From the NCBI GenBank assembly GCA_030522415.1, contig CM060114.1, positions 28,028,804-28,092,803 on the forward strand: a DNA stretch of 64,000 nucleotides, in the 5' to 3' direction. The translations under genes and the position numbers were made by a program. Positions 24,314 to 37,700 of this stretch are shown here, one piece after another; the stretch's first letter is position 1; each line of letters begins with the position of its first letter. Under the pieces are notes generated by a model that saw only the letters and a program-made list of their open reading frames with translations, did no database searches and was not told where the DNA came from. The stretch comes from Channallabes apus (taxonomy: Eukaryota; Chordata; Actinopteri; Siluriformes; Clariidae).

Positions 24314-24582
24314 CTTTTAGGCTTTACAACAGAAAATCTAATCCCAATGAAACTACAGTCATCCATAACCCAGAGGAAAAGATTTGGCCGTTCTCTCTGG
24401 GAGGGTTGGATGGTAGTTGTAAGCATTTCTTGAATTTTGGTTGACCCCCTTTTGTCTACTCAGTGCACAGTCTGTATTCTGCTTGTCCCGCCTGGCCAGG
24501 GAACCCCACAATGAAACACACAAGTCAGTGCTCAGTGAGAAGTTCAAAGTTTATTGTGGAAGACAGGAGTATACTGTATATA

Positions 24583-25045
24583 CTCAGCAAAAAAAGAAAC
24601 GTCCTCTGACTTTCAACTGTTTTTTACTTTCAGTAAACTTAATGTGTAAATATTTGTATGAACACTAAAAGAGTCAACACCATAAGACATAAACTAAAAA
24701 TGTTTCACAATGTGTCCCTGAATGAAGGGAGGCTCAAAATCAGTCAGTACCAGTCAGTATCAGGTGGCCACCAGCTGCTTGAAGTACTGCAGTGCATCTC
24801 CTCCTCATGGACTGGACCAGATCTGTCACGCAGGTGTGATATTCGGATGTACCCATCCTGTGTAGGTGTTGTTACACGTGGTCTTCCACTGCGAGGATGA
24901 TCAGCTGTCCTTCCTGTCACCCTGTAGCGCCGTCTTAGGCATCTCACAGTGCGGACATGGCGATTTATTGCCCTATAGCCACATCAGCAGTCCTCATGCC
25001 TCCCTGCAGCATGCCTAATGCACGTTCACGCAGATGAGCAATCAA
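24583..25045 (-). mobile_element. Tc1-like transposon fragment, second subfamily
   Basis: The left end, CTCAGCAAAAAAAGAAACGT after TA at 24581, is the terminal repeat of a widespread fish Tc1 subfamily. A minus-strand transposase piece (24744-24947) contains GRPRVTTPTQDGYIRISHLR. Most of the catalytic region and the right end are missing. Confidence 0.8.
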
Positions 25046-25074
25046 CTACTGTATATATCAATCAACTATATACC

Positions 25075-25250
25075 AATCAACCATAACACTGCAATGCAAA
25101 ACATTATGCACCAGTGTTTCGTACTGTAGGATCTCCTGGTGCCACAGGTGCGGCCATGGGGCCTTAGAGCATGACTCCACAAGACCTTTGGGAATGTGCT
25201 GTGGTGCCTGGCACTGGGACATTCGCACATCCTTTGGCTGCTGTGCATTG
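25075..25250 (-). repeat. Fragment of the foldback family
   Basis: Contains ATCTCCTGGTGCCACAGGTG, ACTCCACAAGACCTTTGGGA and TGGCACTGGGACATTCGCAC, resembling internal parts of the family seen at 19490 and 32147. Confidence 0.4.
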
Positions 25251-25645
25251 CATGTTATGATTTATGATCATATTTTCTTGATCTGGTAAGAAGTCTGCCT
25301 GGTGCATTTTGGACTAACTGTAGCTTGTTTATTGAGGATGCAGGACAACCACCTAGTAATGCATGACAATGAGTAAAAATTCCAATTATCAACAAAGGGT
25401 AATTTCTGATCTTGACGCCATGACTGTAATCACGGCCGAGCTTACACTCTGTGCTTTTCCAGCACTTTCCAGGATCTGGCTGACAGGATGCGATGTGAGT
25501 CATGCCTTTATTTTATAATGGTAGTAATGATGCTTAATCACCTGATAAATGGCTATTTAGTTTTTCCCTCCCCCCCAACCCCCATAAAATTGTTGCGCAC
25601 CAGCCACCACTGATAATTACAAGTATAATTATATAATAAACCGAG

Positions 25646-26092
25646 GACAGTGGTGAGACCAGCGATGCTCTACGGATTAGAGACAGTGGCACTGAAGAAA
25701 AGACAGGAGGCAGAGTTGGAGGTAGCAGAGCTGAAGATGTTGAGGTTCTCCTTGGGAGTGACAAGGATGGATAGGATCAAGAATGAGTTCATCAGAGGGA
25801 CAACCCATGTTAGATGTTTTGGAGATAAAGTCAGAGAGGCCAGATTGAGGTGGTTTGGACATGTTCAGAGGAGAGAGTGTGAATATATCGGTAGAAGGAT
25901 GCTGAGATTGGAACTGCCAGGCAGGAGGTCTAGAGGAAGACCAAAGAGGAGATTTATGGATGCAGTGAGAGAGGACATGAAGTTAGTTGGTGTGAGAGAA
26001 GAGGATGCAGAGGATAGGGTTAGATGGAGGCAGATGATTCGCTGTGGCGACCCCTGAAAAGGAACAGCCGAAAGACAAAGAAGAAGAAGAAA
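25646..26092 (+). mobile_element. RTE-like LINE, 5'-truncated 3' end
   Basis: Encodes the C-terminal end of the reverse transcriptase ORF (MLYGLETVALKKRQEAELEV, then RCFGDKVREARLRWFGHVQR, ending VRWRQMIRCGDP, stop TGA at 26056). A short 3' region ends in AAG repeats, as RTE-type elements often do. The same coding end is found reversed at 34036-34420. Confidence 0.88.
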
Positions 26093-26186
26093 CTGAGTAT
26101 AAAATGAATCAGTACTGGTAGTGGTGAAATATTGTAAAATTAAAATATCCTATAGCATAAATACATCATGGGTTGTGTGTATAGAG

Positions 26187-26796
26187 CAGTGGTTCTCAAC
26201 CTGCGGCCCGTCACAAATGCAAATGCGGCCCGCGTGGCGGACCATGTAAAATAAATAAAAATAAATTAAATATAAATAAAATAATAATAAATGGTTTTAC
26301 AATTCATTTTAAAAATGTATTAAACAAATAAATGTATTAAACAAACTTTGAACTATATTTTTGTCACATAAAATCATATATGTGCAGAACTGACGCAACT
26401 ATGAACTGATGCAATTACACAGTTAACGCGCACACAATTACAAGCGCGCGCTCTGACAGATTTAAAACAGTCATCAGTCATCACCAAGAAAATGCAAGAA
26501 AAATTCATCTCTCGTTTTTCTGATTTTGAGAAAATAAAATATGCAGGACATTTCATCAGAGAGCCATTCACTTTCCCTGTGGAAAAAATCAAGGACTTGG
26601 CTGCAACTTTCAGTTTGCCTCGCCGCGCGCTCGAAGATGAACTGATGGATGTTCAGGCAAGAGGACACAGCCAAACCGCGCAGCAGTCGTCCTCAGTTGC
26701 AGAAATGTGCCGAAACATCTCTGGACAAAACCTCAGATTATTAAGTTCAAAAGTGCTTTCCTTATTTGGATCCACATACATTTGCGAACGCAGGTG
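26187..26796 (+). mobile_element. hAT (Charlie-like) remnant, left end and transposase C-terminus
   Basis: CAGTGGTTCTCAACCTGCGG at 26187 is a typical Charlie-type hAT terminus. The frame from 26492 gives MQEKFISRFSDFEKIKYAGH and ends with SLFGSTYICERR, like the start of the hAT dimerisation domain. The sequence is then cut off by a LINE fragment. Confidence 0.75.
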
Positions 26797-26799
26797 AGG

Positions 26800-27313
26800 T
26801 GAGTCCAACTATATCTAGCCGGAACTTCTCAACCTCACGCACTAGCTCAGGCTCCTTCCCCGCCAGAGAGGTGACATTCCACGTCCCTAGAGCCAGCTTC
26901 TGCAGCCGAGGATCAGACCGCCAAGGCCCCTGTCCTTGGCCACCGCCCAGCTCACGGTGCACCCGACCTCTTTGGCCCCTCCTACAGGTCATGGGAAGGG
27001 GGACCCACGTTGCCTCTTCGGGCTGTGCCCGGCCGGGCCCCATGGGTGCAGGCCCGACCACCAGGAGCTCGCCATCGGGCCCCACCTCCAGCCCTGGCTC
27101 CAGAGAGGGGCCCCAGTGACCCACGTCCGGGCGAGGGAAAACGTTTTCCAATGTTTGTGTTCATCATAAGAGGTCTTTGGAACCACTCTTTGTCTGTTCC
27201 CTCACCTAGGACCAGATTGCCATGAGTGACCCTGCCAGAGGCTTGAAGCCCCCGACAATATAGCTCCCAGGATCATTGGGACACGCAAATCCCTCCACCA
27301 CGATAAGATGGTG
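26800..27313 (-). mobile_element. LINE 5' end only (3'-truncated), Nimb/I-like
   Basis: On the minus strand a GC-rich 5' leader (from about 27313) runs into the start of an AP-endonuclease ORF: LALGTWNVTSLAGKEPELVR, then FRLDIVGLTS. It stops abruptly at the hAT remnant. Keeping the 5' end and losing everything else is the reverse of ordinary LINE truncation. The clade assignment is tentative. Confidence 0.65.
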
Positions 27314-27920
27314 GTTCAAGGAGGGGTAAATCGATACTTCATGCGCTATTATTTACGTCTGAATAAAGGAGCAACCAATCACACAGCTGGCTCCGCCCTA
27401 TCGCTCTTGATTGACAGACCGACTCATTCTGCTGAAAAGTCGCATTATGAAATAAATAGGCCATCGTGAAAAACGGGATTTTGAAATAAAAACTGACTTT
27501 TAAAAAATGAAATTTTTAAATAAAAACAGCAGGAATTAAATAAAATGCCTCTGCAATTATCTGTTATTGGGAAAAATAATGAACATGAAATATTATTTCA
27601 TAATAATAAGTAAATATATTTCACAATAATTAGCTTTTTTTCAAAATATGTTCCATTATTTCACAATATCATTCTCATATTACATATATGTGTCTTATTT
27701 ATTCATAGAGTTATTTATTTCATAATGTCCTATTTATTTATTTAATTTTGAACACTTTGGAGTTCCATAACTTTGGAGTTCCATATACAAGTGAATTGAA
27801 CTGTTATTCTGTTGTGTTCTTTGTATTTGTATTTATTTTGTCTTATGTCTTTAGGTCTCAAATTATGCTGATAGTGAACCATTCAAGAGAATCTTCATTC
27901 CCATGAAATTACATATATCC
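27314..27920. other. AT-rich intergenic sequence without recognised features
   Basis: No coding potential. Many ATAAT/ATTTA-rich stretches and two copies of ACTTTGGAGTTCCATA (27755-27785). It could be decayed transposon. Confidence 0.4.
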
Positions 27921-30796
27921 CAAGATGGCGCCGGTGAGGTCGGCTGCCGTCACGACTGCTCCGACCACCTTTTCTTTGTTTTTGTTTTTTAAGTTAGTTT
28001 TCAGTGTTTTAAAATCGGCAAAATCACCACCATTGAGTACATTAGGTATGATAGAGACACTCTTGTTTCTATTGGTATACAATGTACTCACAATTCGACG
28101 GTTTTAACTCCGGATCCGAGCTGGCCGAGTGAGATCCTGAGGGAGAACAATGGACGCGACGCGAAGAGACGAACCCGAGGGAGACGAGCTGGTGTGAGGA
28201 ACCGGCTGAGAACCCGTGCACACCGCACACCTCTGCCTAGTATCCTGCTCGCCAACGTCCAGTCACTGGAGAACAAACTGTATGACCTCAGGGCCAGGAT
28301 AAAGTTCCAGAGAGACATTCGGGACTGCAATCTCCTCTGCTTCACCGAGCCATGGCTGAACCCAGCGGTGCCAGACCACGCCATACAGCCGGCCGAGTTC
28401 TTCTCGGTTCACCGCATGAACAGGACGCGGGACTCGGGAAAGTCAAGGGGAGGCGGCGTGTGCTTAATGGTGAACAACAGCTGGTGCAACAGCGCGAGCG
28501 TTGTTCCTCTTACACGCTCCTGCACACCAAACCTGGAACTACTGTCCATCATGTGTCGTCCATTTTATCTTCCACGGGAGTTCACATCGGTCATAATCAG
28601 CGCCGTTTACATACCTCCACAAGCGGACACTGAAACTGCCTTATGCGAGCTGCATGAGGCGCTCACACAGCACCAGACACAACACCGGGACGCTGCGCTC
28701 ATTGTGGCGGGGGATTTTAATAGTGCCAACCTCAAACGCGCAGCGCCGAACTTTTATCAGCACATCACCTGCCCCACCAGGGGCGAAAGGACACTGGACC
28801 ATTGTTATACCACGGTCAAAGACGGTTACAAGGCACAATCTCGTCCAGCGTTTGGTAAATCCGACCACGCCGCCATTTTCCTCATGCCAAAATATAAACA
28901 AAGGCTGAAACAGGAAGTTCCGGTCCTGAGGGAGGTCGCGCGCTGGACGGACCAATCGGTGGCCGCGTTACAGGACGCACTCGATGACGCAGACTGGGAC
29001 ATGTTTAGAAACAGCTCCGATGATGACGTCAGCGTGTTTACGAAAGCGGTTGTGGGATTTATTGAAAAGCTGGCAGACGATACGGTAGAGAAAAAGACTA
29101 TCAGAACGTTTCCCAACCAGAAGCCGTGGGTGGATAAAAGCATCCGCGACGCTCTGAGATCTCGCACAGCTGCCTACAACACGGGACTTGCATCGGGGGA
29201 CATGGAACCGTACAAGGCTGCGTCATATAACGTCCGGAAGGCGGTGAAAGAGGCGAAGCAGCGCTACGGGAGAAAACTAGAGTCACAGCTTCAACAGAGT
29301 GACTCTAGGAGCCTGTGGCAGGGACTGAGAACAATAACGGACTATAAAGCACCAACATCCGGTATGACGAACGCGGACGCGACTCTGGCAGACGAGCTGA
29401 ACACATTTTACGCTCGCTTCGAGGCTGCAGCTAAAGACGCTAGCAATGCTAATGCTAACGGCGCTAATGCTAACGGCGCTAATGCTAGCGGCGCTAACGG
29501 CTGCAGACAGGAAGACACAGTCAGCACCAGGAACGCGCTCATCATCTCCGAGCACGACGTGAGGAGAGCCTTCAAGAGAGTGAACACCAGGAAAGCAGCA
29601 GGACCAGACGGCATCTCAGGTCGTATTCTCAGAGCCTGCGCAGACCAGCTAGCACCTGTGTTCACTGAGATATTCAACATCTCTTTATCTCAGTCGGTGA
29701 TCCCCACATGCTTCAAAGAGTCCATTATTGTTCCTGTTCCAAAGAAACCACATCCTCGGAGTCGGACTACCTAGAGGAGATTGGAAATCTGGAGAACTGG
29801 TGCCAGAGGAACAATCTCCTCCTGAACGTCAGTAAGACAAAGGAGTTGATAGTGGACTTTAGTACAAAGCAGGAGAGGAACTACCAGACCCCCGTCATCA
29901 ACAGGAGCCCAGTGGAGAGAGTGGACAGCTTCAGATACCTCGGTGTTCACATCACGCAGGACCTGTCATGGTCCTGTCACATCAACACCGTGGTGAAAAA
30001 AGCCGGGCAGCGTCTCTACCACCTCAGACGCTTGAGAGACTTTAGACTGCCCTCCAAGGTGCTCAGGAACTTCTACTCCTGCACCATAGAGAGCATCCTG
30101 ACGGGAAACATCACGACCTGGTTCGGGAACAGCACCATGCAGGACAGACGAGCTCTACAGAGGGTGGTGCGATCAGCCGAACGCATCATCCGCACTGAGC
30201 TCCCTGACCTGCACTCCATCTACAGCAAGCGGTGCTGGACTAAGGCCAGGAAGATCATGAAGGACCTCAGTCACCCCAGTAATGGACTGTTCTCTTTGTT
30301 GCGGTCTGGGAAGAGATTCCGCTCCCTAAAGGCCAACACAGAGAGACTGAGGAGGAGCTTCTTCCCGCAGGCGATAAGGTCTCTCAATCACACAATCACA
30401 CAGGACTAATAACATCTTTTAAGCTCACAACACTGACTGGACAATCATGGACACATTCATACACACTTGCACTAAATACTCATACATCTGGACAATTGCA
30501 CATGTCACCTTTCATGCATATTTGCACAACCACTGACACTTTAATACCATATTTCTATATTTTTGCAATATTTTATTATGCCCTTATGCACAGTTAATTT
30601 TACAAATTTTACTAGTTAAAATTATTTCTTTAGTATTTGCTTTTTATTGATTATTTATTTTACGTACAAGATTTTATTTTCTTATTTTCTTTTTTTTTTT
30701 AAGGTCACTGGCAGTCGTGTAAAAGCATTTCACTGCATATTATACTGTGTATGATTGTGTATGTGACTAATAAAATTTGAATTTGAATTTGAATTT
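27921..30796 (+). mobile_element. L2/CR1-like (Jockey-group) LINE, 5' end present, RT core deleted
   Basis: Starts AAGATGGCGCCGGTGAGG and ends in AATAAAATTTGAATTTGAAT, a 3' tail with TTTGAA repeats typical of fish L2-type LINEs. The first ORF part (28194-29774) has an endonuclease domain with LLANVQSLENKLYDLRAR, CFTEPWLNP, VAGDFN and FGKSDHAAIF, and reaches KRVNTRKAAGPDGISGRILR. It then breaks at about 29755. The sequence resumes in another frame (29708-30409) after the RT catalytic boxes (NWCQRNNLLLNVSKTKELIV to the C-terminus). A GCTAATGCTAACG repeat at 29445-29500 encodes Ala/Asn repeats. The 3' end lies about 170 bp upstream of the gene C start codon. Confidence 0.88.
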
Positions 30797-30964
30797 TACA
30801 GTACCAGGTGGAGCTATAGTCAAGGTCCAAAGGTTAATGTGATAGGTAAATATTGGGGAAAAAACTTTTCTGTGTCACAGGATAGTGTACGTCAACATCC
30901 ACTACAGCTCAGTAGTCTAAAGTCCACCAAGACACACAGAGAGGCAACAGGAAGTTCAGCAGTC

Positions 30965-31743
30965 ATGGATTCGAAGGAGTTCGTTAGTCAGGATTTGTGT
31001 ATCCATGATGGACAAACGGAGCTTGAGGATGTGTGTGATGAGGTAGCTCAACTGGATTTAAACGAGACAGAAAGTGAGACGGATAGCTGTGTGGTAATCG
31101 AGGAGGAAAGTGAAATGCAGATTATTAAAACCGAACTGAGATTATGTCGGATTCAGCATTGTGAAGGCTGCAACAACCTGCACCTGTGCAAACTCTACCT
31201 GTTTGGAGAGTGCCCTTCCAACAACCAAAGGTAATGTTATGTATTTCTTGTATCTGATGTGTTAATAATAAGAAAAATATTGCGGCATAGTGGCTTAGTT
31301 GTTAGCACTGTCGCCTTCATCTCCAGGGTCCGGGTCTGTGTGCATGGAGTTTGCATGTTCTACCCGTGCTTGGTGACGTTCCTCCCACGGTCCAAAAACA
31401 TTCAGATTAGGCTAAATGGCGTTCCCAAATTGCCAGTAGTATGTGTACAAGTGTGTGTTTGTGTGTGTACCCTGCAATGGACCAGGATGTACAAGCACCT
31501 CACCAAGCACTCAGACCCCCCCCCCCCGTGAGTGAATGATGATGAGAATAATAATAATAATCTTGTCCTTGATATTCTGCTGTCTAATTTGTTTTATTGT
31601 ATCTATGTAGAACGGTAGATGGAAATCATTTCCTTTCCCTAACTTACCATAACTTGTCACACCTATGCCTTATTCCCAAAGGAAATAATTAGTACATAAA
31701 TCTCCTTGATAATCTCCAAGGACTTGTTTGCTTTCACCTGACA

Positions 31744-31776
<33 letters not shown>

Positions 31777-34700
31777 TAAATAATTACTGTATGTTTCAAA
31801 TCGATATTCTCCCGAACAGAAAGGAGTGCCCGTTCAGCCATGACCTCTATTCAGAGCACAACATCGGCGTGCTGTGCCAACACAAGCTGCTGGAACTGGA
31901 CTGCAGTGAGCTGTGCATTACACTTCTACAAAATGACACCAACTTATTGCCTTCAGTAAGCCTCAAAAACAGCGTGAGAAAATCCATAGCGTCAGTCATC
32001 CATTATAGGATATAGGATTAACGAATTTATTTAAAACATGTATGAGCTTTGGATTTGGAGTTCTAGATCCCTTGATGAATAATGTATTCCACTTTCATCC
32101 TACAAGTATCCATCAATTTAAAATATTATATGATTCGACTACATACACTGATCAGCCATAACATTCGGACCACCCACCTAATATTGAGTAGGTCCCTGCT
32201 TTGCTGCCAAAAATAGTGATGCACCACATTTCTATTGGAATGAGCATTAACCTTTTCCTCAATCTACTACTACTATTAGTGCTTCTATTGGATCAGACTA
32301 CACGGCCAGCCTTTGTGCATCAGTAAACCATGGCCACCCATGACACTGTTGCCAGTTCACCTGTTTTCCTTATTTAGATCACTTTTGGTATGTCCTGACC
32401 TCTGCAGCATGGGAACATCCCTCAAGATTAGCAGTTTTGGAGCTCCTCTGACCCACTTGTCTAGCGACTGGAAGTGGGTGGGATGTATAATGCAGCAAGG
32501 GAACCTTTATTCTGAAGTTGTTGCTGGAAGCAGAAAAAATGGGCGAGCATAAGGATTTACTGTAAGTGACTTTGACATGCGGCCAGGTTGTAACGCCTAC
32601 AGGACTGAGTCAGAGCAAAGGACAAAAAAAACTGGTGGCAGGGTCATGGGCGGCCAGAGCTCACTGATGCACATGGGGAGTGAAGGCTGGCCCGTGTACA
32701 GGTAGCCCGATCCAATAGAAGCGCTAATTTAGCTCAAATTGCTGTAAAAATGTAAAGATGGTTGTTATAGGAAGGTATCAGAGCACACAGTGCATCACTG
32801 TTACGGTGACAAAAGGGGGACCTCATCAATATTAGACAGGTCGTCATAATGTTATGACTGATTGATGGATGAACTTCATGGTATAATCATATTGTATATG
32901 TAATTTATGGATACCAAATATCTTCTTTGTCTTTCGGCTAATCCCTATCAGGGGTTTCCACAGCGAATCATCTGCCTCCATCTAACCCTGTCCTCTGCAT
33001 CCTCTTCTCTCACCCCAACTAGGGATGCTCATATTAACCGTTTAACCAGTCAGTTAAACGGTTTAAAATGTTTTATATATATATATATAATTTTTTTTAT
33101 TTTATTTAATTTTAATTAAGTGTGCCTAGGCGCACTTATTACTCTTCCCCCAGAAATGCCCCCGAAATCCATTTATTATTCTTCCGCCTAAAACTTTGGA
33201 CCGTTTCTCGCCCCACAGCTTTGAGACGACCCTCACGTATGTTACACCGTTTCGTGCGGCTCGATCGGGAATGGTGTGCTATCACTTTTGGTGGAGATTT
33301 AAAAAACTATTTAAACTAGACAGTTTGTGGTTTGAGGCAGGCCTGCTATTTTTTTTTTAACCGAAAAAACTTGGTAGCCAATGTATGAAAAAATTTGCCT
33401 ACCTGAGGCAAGCTTCAAAGGTATTTCAGCGTGTTTTCGTTTTGTAATCTTTCTTTGTTATTTAAGTAAAAAATATTTAGTGCAGGACTATTTATTTTAT
33501 TCTTTTTATTTATAGTACTGTGGCGTGGGCGGGCCAGCGGCTGACGACCGTCATGCTTTGCGGGGTTTTTCTGTGTCTACCATGAGAGAGAAGGGTGTTT
33601 GGGTTAGTGGCTTCGGCCAAGTTGGGTACGTGTATGTGTGTGTGCTTGAGCTGTGTATGTGTGCTTGTGCTGTGGTAATAAAATACTCCCCAGCCATTTG
33701 CGTTGGGGGAGCAGGTAAGCTCACTCGTACTCCAAGATCCCTGCTAGCGTCGAAAAACGCTGCAGTACTTTGTTTTTCTCTGTTGTCGGAAACGCTGCAG
33801 GTGTGTGAATCCAGATTCTTTTCTTGATATGTTCTGTGTGTTGTTGTTAAAATAAAAACTGGAAAAAAATGTTTGTATATTTAATCAGACACTCCTATTT
33901 TCTATTTCCTATTTTCTATTTTCATTTAATTCTAATTTACTATTCTAATCGGATCAGTTAACAGTTAATGTTTGGATAACGAACGGCGGTTGTCGGTTGG
34001 GAAAATTAATCGAATTGAGCATCCCTAACCCCAACTAACTTCATGTCCTCTCTCACTGCATCCATAAATCTCCTCTTTGGTCTTCCTCTAGACCTCCTGC
34101 CTGGCAGTTCCAACCTCAGCATCCTTCTACCGATATATTCACACTCTCTCCTCTGAACATGTCCAAACCACCTCAATCTGGCCTCTCTGACTTTATCTCC
34201 AAAACATCTAACATGGGTTGTCCCTCTGATGAACTCATTCTTGATCCTATCCATCCTTGTCACTCCCAAAGAGAACCTCAACATCTTCAGCTCTGCCTCC
34301 TGTCTTTTCTTTAGTGCCACTGTCTCTAAGCCGTAGAGCATCGCTGGTCTCACCACTATCTTGTACACTTTTCCTTTCACTCTGATGAACACCTGACATT
34401 TTCTCCACCTCCTTTCCACACTCTCCGTTGCTCTGAACCGTTGACCCTAAGTACTTAAAATCCTGCACCTTCTTTACCTCTGCTCCCTGTAGCCTCACTG
34501 TTCCTCTTAGGTCCCTCTCATTCACACACATGTATTCTGTCTTGCTGTGGCTAACCTTCATTCCTCTACTTTCCACAGCGTACCTCCACCTCTCCAAATT
34601 TTCCTCCACCTGTTCCTTGCTTTCGCTACAAAGCACAATGTCATCTGCAAACATCATAGTCCATGGAGACTCCTGTCTAACCTCATCTGTCATCCTGTCC

Positions 34701-37700
34701 ATCACCATATCAAACAAAAAGGGGCTTAGAGCCGATCCTTGATGCAGACCCACCTCCACTTTGAACTCTTCTGTCACACCTACAGCACATCTCACCACTG
34801 TCTTACAGCTCTCATACATGTCCTGCACCACGCTAACATACTTCTCTGCCACTCCAGACTTCCTCATACAACACCACAGCTCCTCTCTCGGCACCCTGTC
34901 ATACGCTTTCTCTAAATCTACAAAGACACAATGCAACTGTTACCTTCTCTGTACTTCTCCACCAGCATCCTCAAAGTAAACTACTTCATCTGTTGTACTA
35001 TTTTTAGGCATGAAACCATATTGCTGCTCACAAATTCTCACCTCTGCCCTTAACCTAGCTTCCACTACTCTTTCCCACAGCTTCATTGTATTGCCACAGC
35101 TCGGCACATCTCCCGTGTTCTTGAAGATCGGCACCAATACACTTCTCCTCCATTCTTCTGGTATTCTCTCTCTCTCTCCAAGATCTTGTTAACCAGACTA
35201 GTCAGAAACTCTACTGCCACCTCTCCTAAGCACTTCCATACTGTACCTCCATAGGTATGTCATCAGAACCAACTGCCTTTCCACTCTTCATCCTCTTTAA
35301 CGCCCTCCTCAACTCACTCTTACTGAATTTTTGCTACTTCCTGCTCCACAACAGTCACCTTTTCTACTCTTCGTTCTTTTTACTGTTCCTCATTCATCAG
35401 CTCTTCAAAGTACTCCTTCCATCTTCCCATCACCCTCAAGACATCTGTCAGTACATTTCCATCCCTATACTGATAAATATATAAGATACTGGTTAACCGG
35501 AAATGAGACTGGATGAAATTTAGTAGTCAAAATTAATAACCCGGAATACAGGTGTTCCTATTATAGTGGCTGTATAATTACTGTACTCATATAAACATAG
35601 GTGACATGCTTTAATCTAACCTGATTTCACACAGGTGTGTTTGGCGTATAATGAGGGCAGCAGTAAGTTTGGGAACTGTCTCGAACCTGAGTCCTGTAAA
35701 GATCTCCATGTCTGTGAAAGCTACATCAGAGGACAGTGTGACGGCAGCAGCGGATGCAGCAGATGCCATGATATATACGAGCCTCATCCACTTAAAACAC
35801 TGCAGGACAATGGCGTGCCCAGTCAGCTGATGAGCATTTTACTGCCAATCTATAAGAGCATGCTTACCATGGCAGATGCAGACAAGTCCACGCTTAACAG
35901 CAGTGCCACAGCACCAGGTGTTCTTTATATGCTGGTATTTCTTTTCCAGATGCTCTGACATACTTATAATTATAAATATTAAATATTATAAATTATATAA
36001 ATAATTATAAATATGATATATATTATAATTAAGGGAAAATCCTAAATAAAATTCACATTCTTTAAAAAAAAAATGCTTTTATAAAAATGAGAGATAAAGG
36101 TGGAAGAAAAGCTGTAGTTTTTTTCCGCTGTATCAGATTAGAATGTGTGAATAGAAATCGTTGGAAAAGATCAAATTCAACCATATAGCTTCACTAATTA
36201 TCAATAATGACTTGACATTTAAGGCTGTGGTTAGGTTTCTTTAGAAATAGAAGTTTAACGTTGAACATGGTCTTCAAATAAAATGTTTTTTGTGAAATCC
36301 ATTGACATAGTGGTGAGACTCCTGAATGGTGCAAATGTTTTAAAGAAGATCGTACGTGCGTGAATGATTATCCGGGCCGAGCTGGCTCAGAGCACACTGT
36401 AGTTGTTCCCATGAACATTCAGTGAACATTGATGGTTAACTTGTCCACACCTTGTTTGGGCAGTGGTGGTTTAGAGGGCTAAGGCACTGAGTTACTGCGG
36501 TTCGATCCCCAGCTCCACAAAGTTGCCACTGTTGGTCCCTTGCGCAAGGCCCTTAACCCTTCCTGCTCGCTGTATCATGGCTGACCGTGCGCTCTGACCT
36601 CAGTTACGTTGGGATATGCAAAGAAAGAATTTCACTGTGCTGTAATGTACAGTATATGTAACAAATTGCTTAACTTAAATAAACACTTAACCTTGCGAAA
36701 GAGCTATATCTGAATGTGGAACTGTACACAAAATCATTCATGAACATTATTTGCATGTTACAGGAACTCGAGTGGGACTTCCTGAAGTAATTTCTCCATG
36801 TTTGGGGCATTAAAGGAGTTCCTGGGAGGCCATCGTTTCAGGCTTGAAGCAGGCAGTCTCGGTGTCCATGATTGGTATCCAAGTGCTAGTGAAACACTTG
36901 GATAAGCGCATTAGTGTACTGTAGCAGGGGGTTATACAGAGAAATAAAGGAAGTTTTTGTTTAAAGTCCAACTTGACCATCATGACTCTGAATGTACATT
37001 ATATATTTAAAATAATGTGTTCTGCTGTATGTATTTAATATACATTTTAACATTTCTGTTGTTTGCTTCTTTTTTTTCCCCAGAGGAAAAGTGGATATGT
37101 CTTTTCCACTTTGAGAAATCTTGCACTTTGGGAGGTGATCTTTCATTTAAAAAGAAATCCTTAAGCAATACAGTTTATACTGAGGATATCATACATGCAT
37201 GTCTGAACACACAATGTGTGTTTTCTTTACACAGACTCATGTGTAAATGAGCATTTCTACTTGCCCTATAAATGGGAGCAGAGGCATGGGGAAAGCTGGA
37301 AAGTTCTGCCTGATAATGAGGAAGTAGAAAGAGAGTTCTGTGATCCATCGAAGACACACAGGTACATGTATATTAAACTAGCGTTAGTATGTACGTGTCA
37401 TTGACGGAAAAAGAGTTTGTAGAAAGGGTTAATAGGTTACAGCTGAAAATAATATGATCAGCTTTAACGTAATCAGTGGTGATATTATTTCACGTTGAAG
37501 CCCACGTACATGTCTGACTGCAACAAAGACGAACCCCTTAATTTCATTAAAAAAAACAATTGGTGTGACATTATATTGTATTGGTTTCTACTTAACATTT
37601 TGATTTAATTTATGGTGCAGGTTTACCTTCAGACAAATATCTATGTACGTACTGCTAAAGTTATATAAAAAAAAGCAAATTGCATATGGAAGAAAGTACA

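Noticed and set aside
26762..27225. Several overlapping long open frames on both strands
   Set aside because: They come from the GC-rich 5' leader of a LINE. Only the short endonuclease start on the minus strand is meaningful.
31737..31774. Repeat array that might be a CRISPR
   Set aside because: A vertebrate CA microsatellite; no spacers and no CRISPR arrays occur in nuclear fish DNA.
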